Positions 63,658-64,000 of a stretch of DNA of 64,000 bases are shown here, one piece after another. The stretch is from Microcystis wesenbergii NRERC-220 (lineage in GTDB: Bacteria > Cyanobacteriota > Cyanobacteriia > Cyanobacteriales > Microcystaceae): NCBI RefSeq assembly GCF_032027425.1, contig NZ_JAVSJA010000001.1, positions 2,989,501-3,053,500 of the forward strand. The letters run 5' to 3'. Below the pieces are notes generated by a model, which worked only from the letters and a program-made list of their open reading frames with translations, ran no database searches and was not told the DNA's origin. The position numbers were made by a program, and so were the translations under genes. Every line of letters begins with the position of its first letter. Position 1 is the first letter of the stretch.

Positions 63658-64000
63658 ATGAACAAAAAAATCTCTGTTTTAGCACCAGATTTATCCGGTG
63701 GTGGTGGCACAAGAGTCTATTTGATTGCTCAAGTCTTGCAACAGCTAAACTGTCAGGTGACGGTCTATGGCCCGATTTTTGGCCGGGAAATCTATCCAAC
63801 CCCACCGCAGAATTTACCCGTGATATCGGTCAAAGGCAATAATTATCCCCAGTTTTTTGGCCAGATCAAAACTTTACTCGATCGCCTCTCCGGAGAGATT
63901 ATCTATGCGGTTAAACCCCGTCCCACCAGTTTCGGCATCGGTTTACTGAAACGTTTTTTTTCCCCACGTCCCCTAATTCTCGATATTGACGATTGGGAAA
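63658..64000 (+). CDS. Glycosyltransferase family 4, N-terminal part
   Basis: Runs off the right edge after 114 codons. It begins MNKKISVLAPDLSGGGGTRV, the Gly-rich donor loop of GT-B transferases, with VYLIAQVLQQLNCQVTVYGP and ending LILDIDDWE. It is in the same direction as the antiporter, 107 bp away. The nucleotide-binding half is outside the window, so the sugar is unknown. Confidence 0.82.
   Translation, partial: MNKKISVLAPDLSGGGGTRVYLIAQVLQQLNCQVTVYGPIFGREIYPTPPQNLPVISVKGNNYPQFFGQIKTLLDRLSGEIIYAVKPRPTSFGIGLLKRFFSPRPLILDIDDWE

Overview
The window reads as a chromosomal segment of a unicellular, nitrogen-replete-type cyanobacterium, most like Microcystis (inference). The grounds are psaC, crtH, pxcA, a high-light-inducible protein, sbtA/sbtB, a tocopherol cyclase, a CBS-CP12 protein, an hfq-dapF pair, frequent GCGATCGC (HIP1) palindromes, moderate GC, and a heavy load of small mobile elements, heptamer tracts and toxin-antitoxin genes. 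No rRNA, tRNA or CRISPR array was recognised.

Layout. 1-7.3 kb: the N-terminal part of an RND pump, pxcA, a glycosyltransferase, a zinc-ribbon protein, an ABC ATPase, an SDR and plsY. 7.3-11.1 kb: a glycosyltransferase split by an IS630-type element whose right end is tandemly duplicated, followed by a decayed MNT/HepT toxin-antitoxin pair. 11.1-25.4 kb: mostly housekeeping genes (crtH, an ABC1 kinase, tocopherol cyclase, a ribulose-kinase-like gene, glmU, ycf23-like, pyruvate dehydrogenase E2, PRC-barrel), with a DUF3370 lipoprotein-like gene next to an ISAs1 transposase relic. 25.5-29.6 kb: an accessory island with hicAB, an integron attC-like site, a cassette-like gene, mazEF, two repeat families present twice each, and a GC-rich methyltransferase. 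29.7-40.9 kb: clpC, a surface-glycan cluster (GT4, GtrA, methyltransferase, GT2, large membrane protein) with a duplicated promoter segment, then hfq, dapF and hli. 41.6-49.3 kb: a TonB-like protein, hisB, thrC, a solo TnpB element, and a membrane protein whose middle is a roughly 48-unit tetrapeptide repeat. 49.8-58.9 kb: an amidotransferase, an ABC ATPase, a Uma2 protein, psaC, acs, a coiled-coil protein, DUF1269, CBS-CP12, a GT4 and rimI. 59-64 kb: sbtA-sbtB, DUF3172, a c-di-AMP (ydaO-type) riboswitch ahead of an ArsB/NhaD antiporter, and the start of another GT4.

The most interesting stretches are four. First, the sodium, bicarbonate and c-di-AMP neighbourhood at 59.4-63.6 kb. Second, the W-G-V-V repeat membrane protein at 47.7-49.3 kb, bracketed by GC-rich inverted repeats. 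Third, the attC-like cassette island at 26.3-29.4 kb. Fourth, the duplicated glycosyltransferase 5' segment placed in front of an unrelated membrane-protein gene at 38.9 kb.
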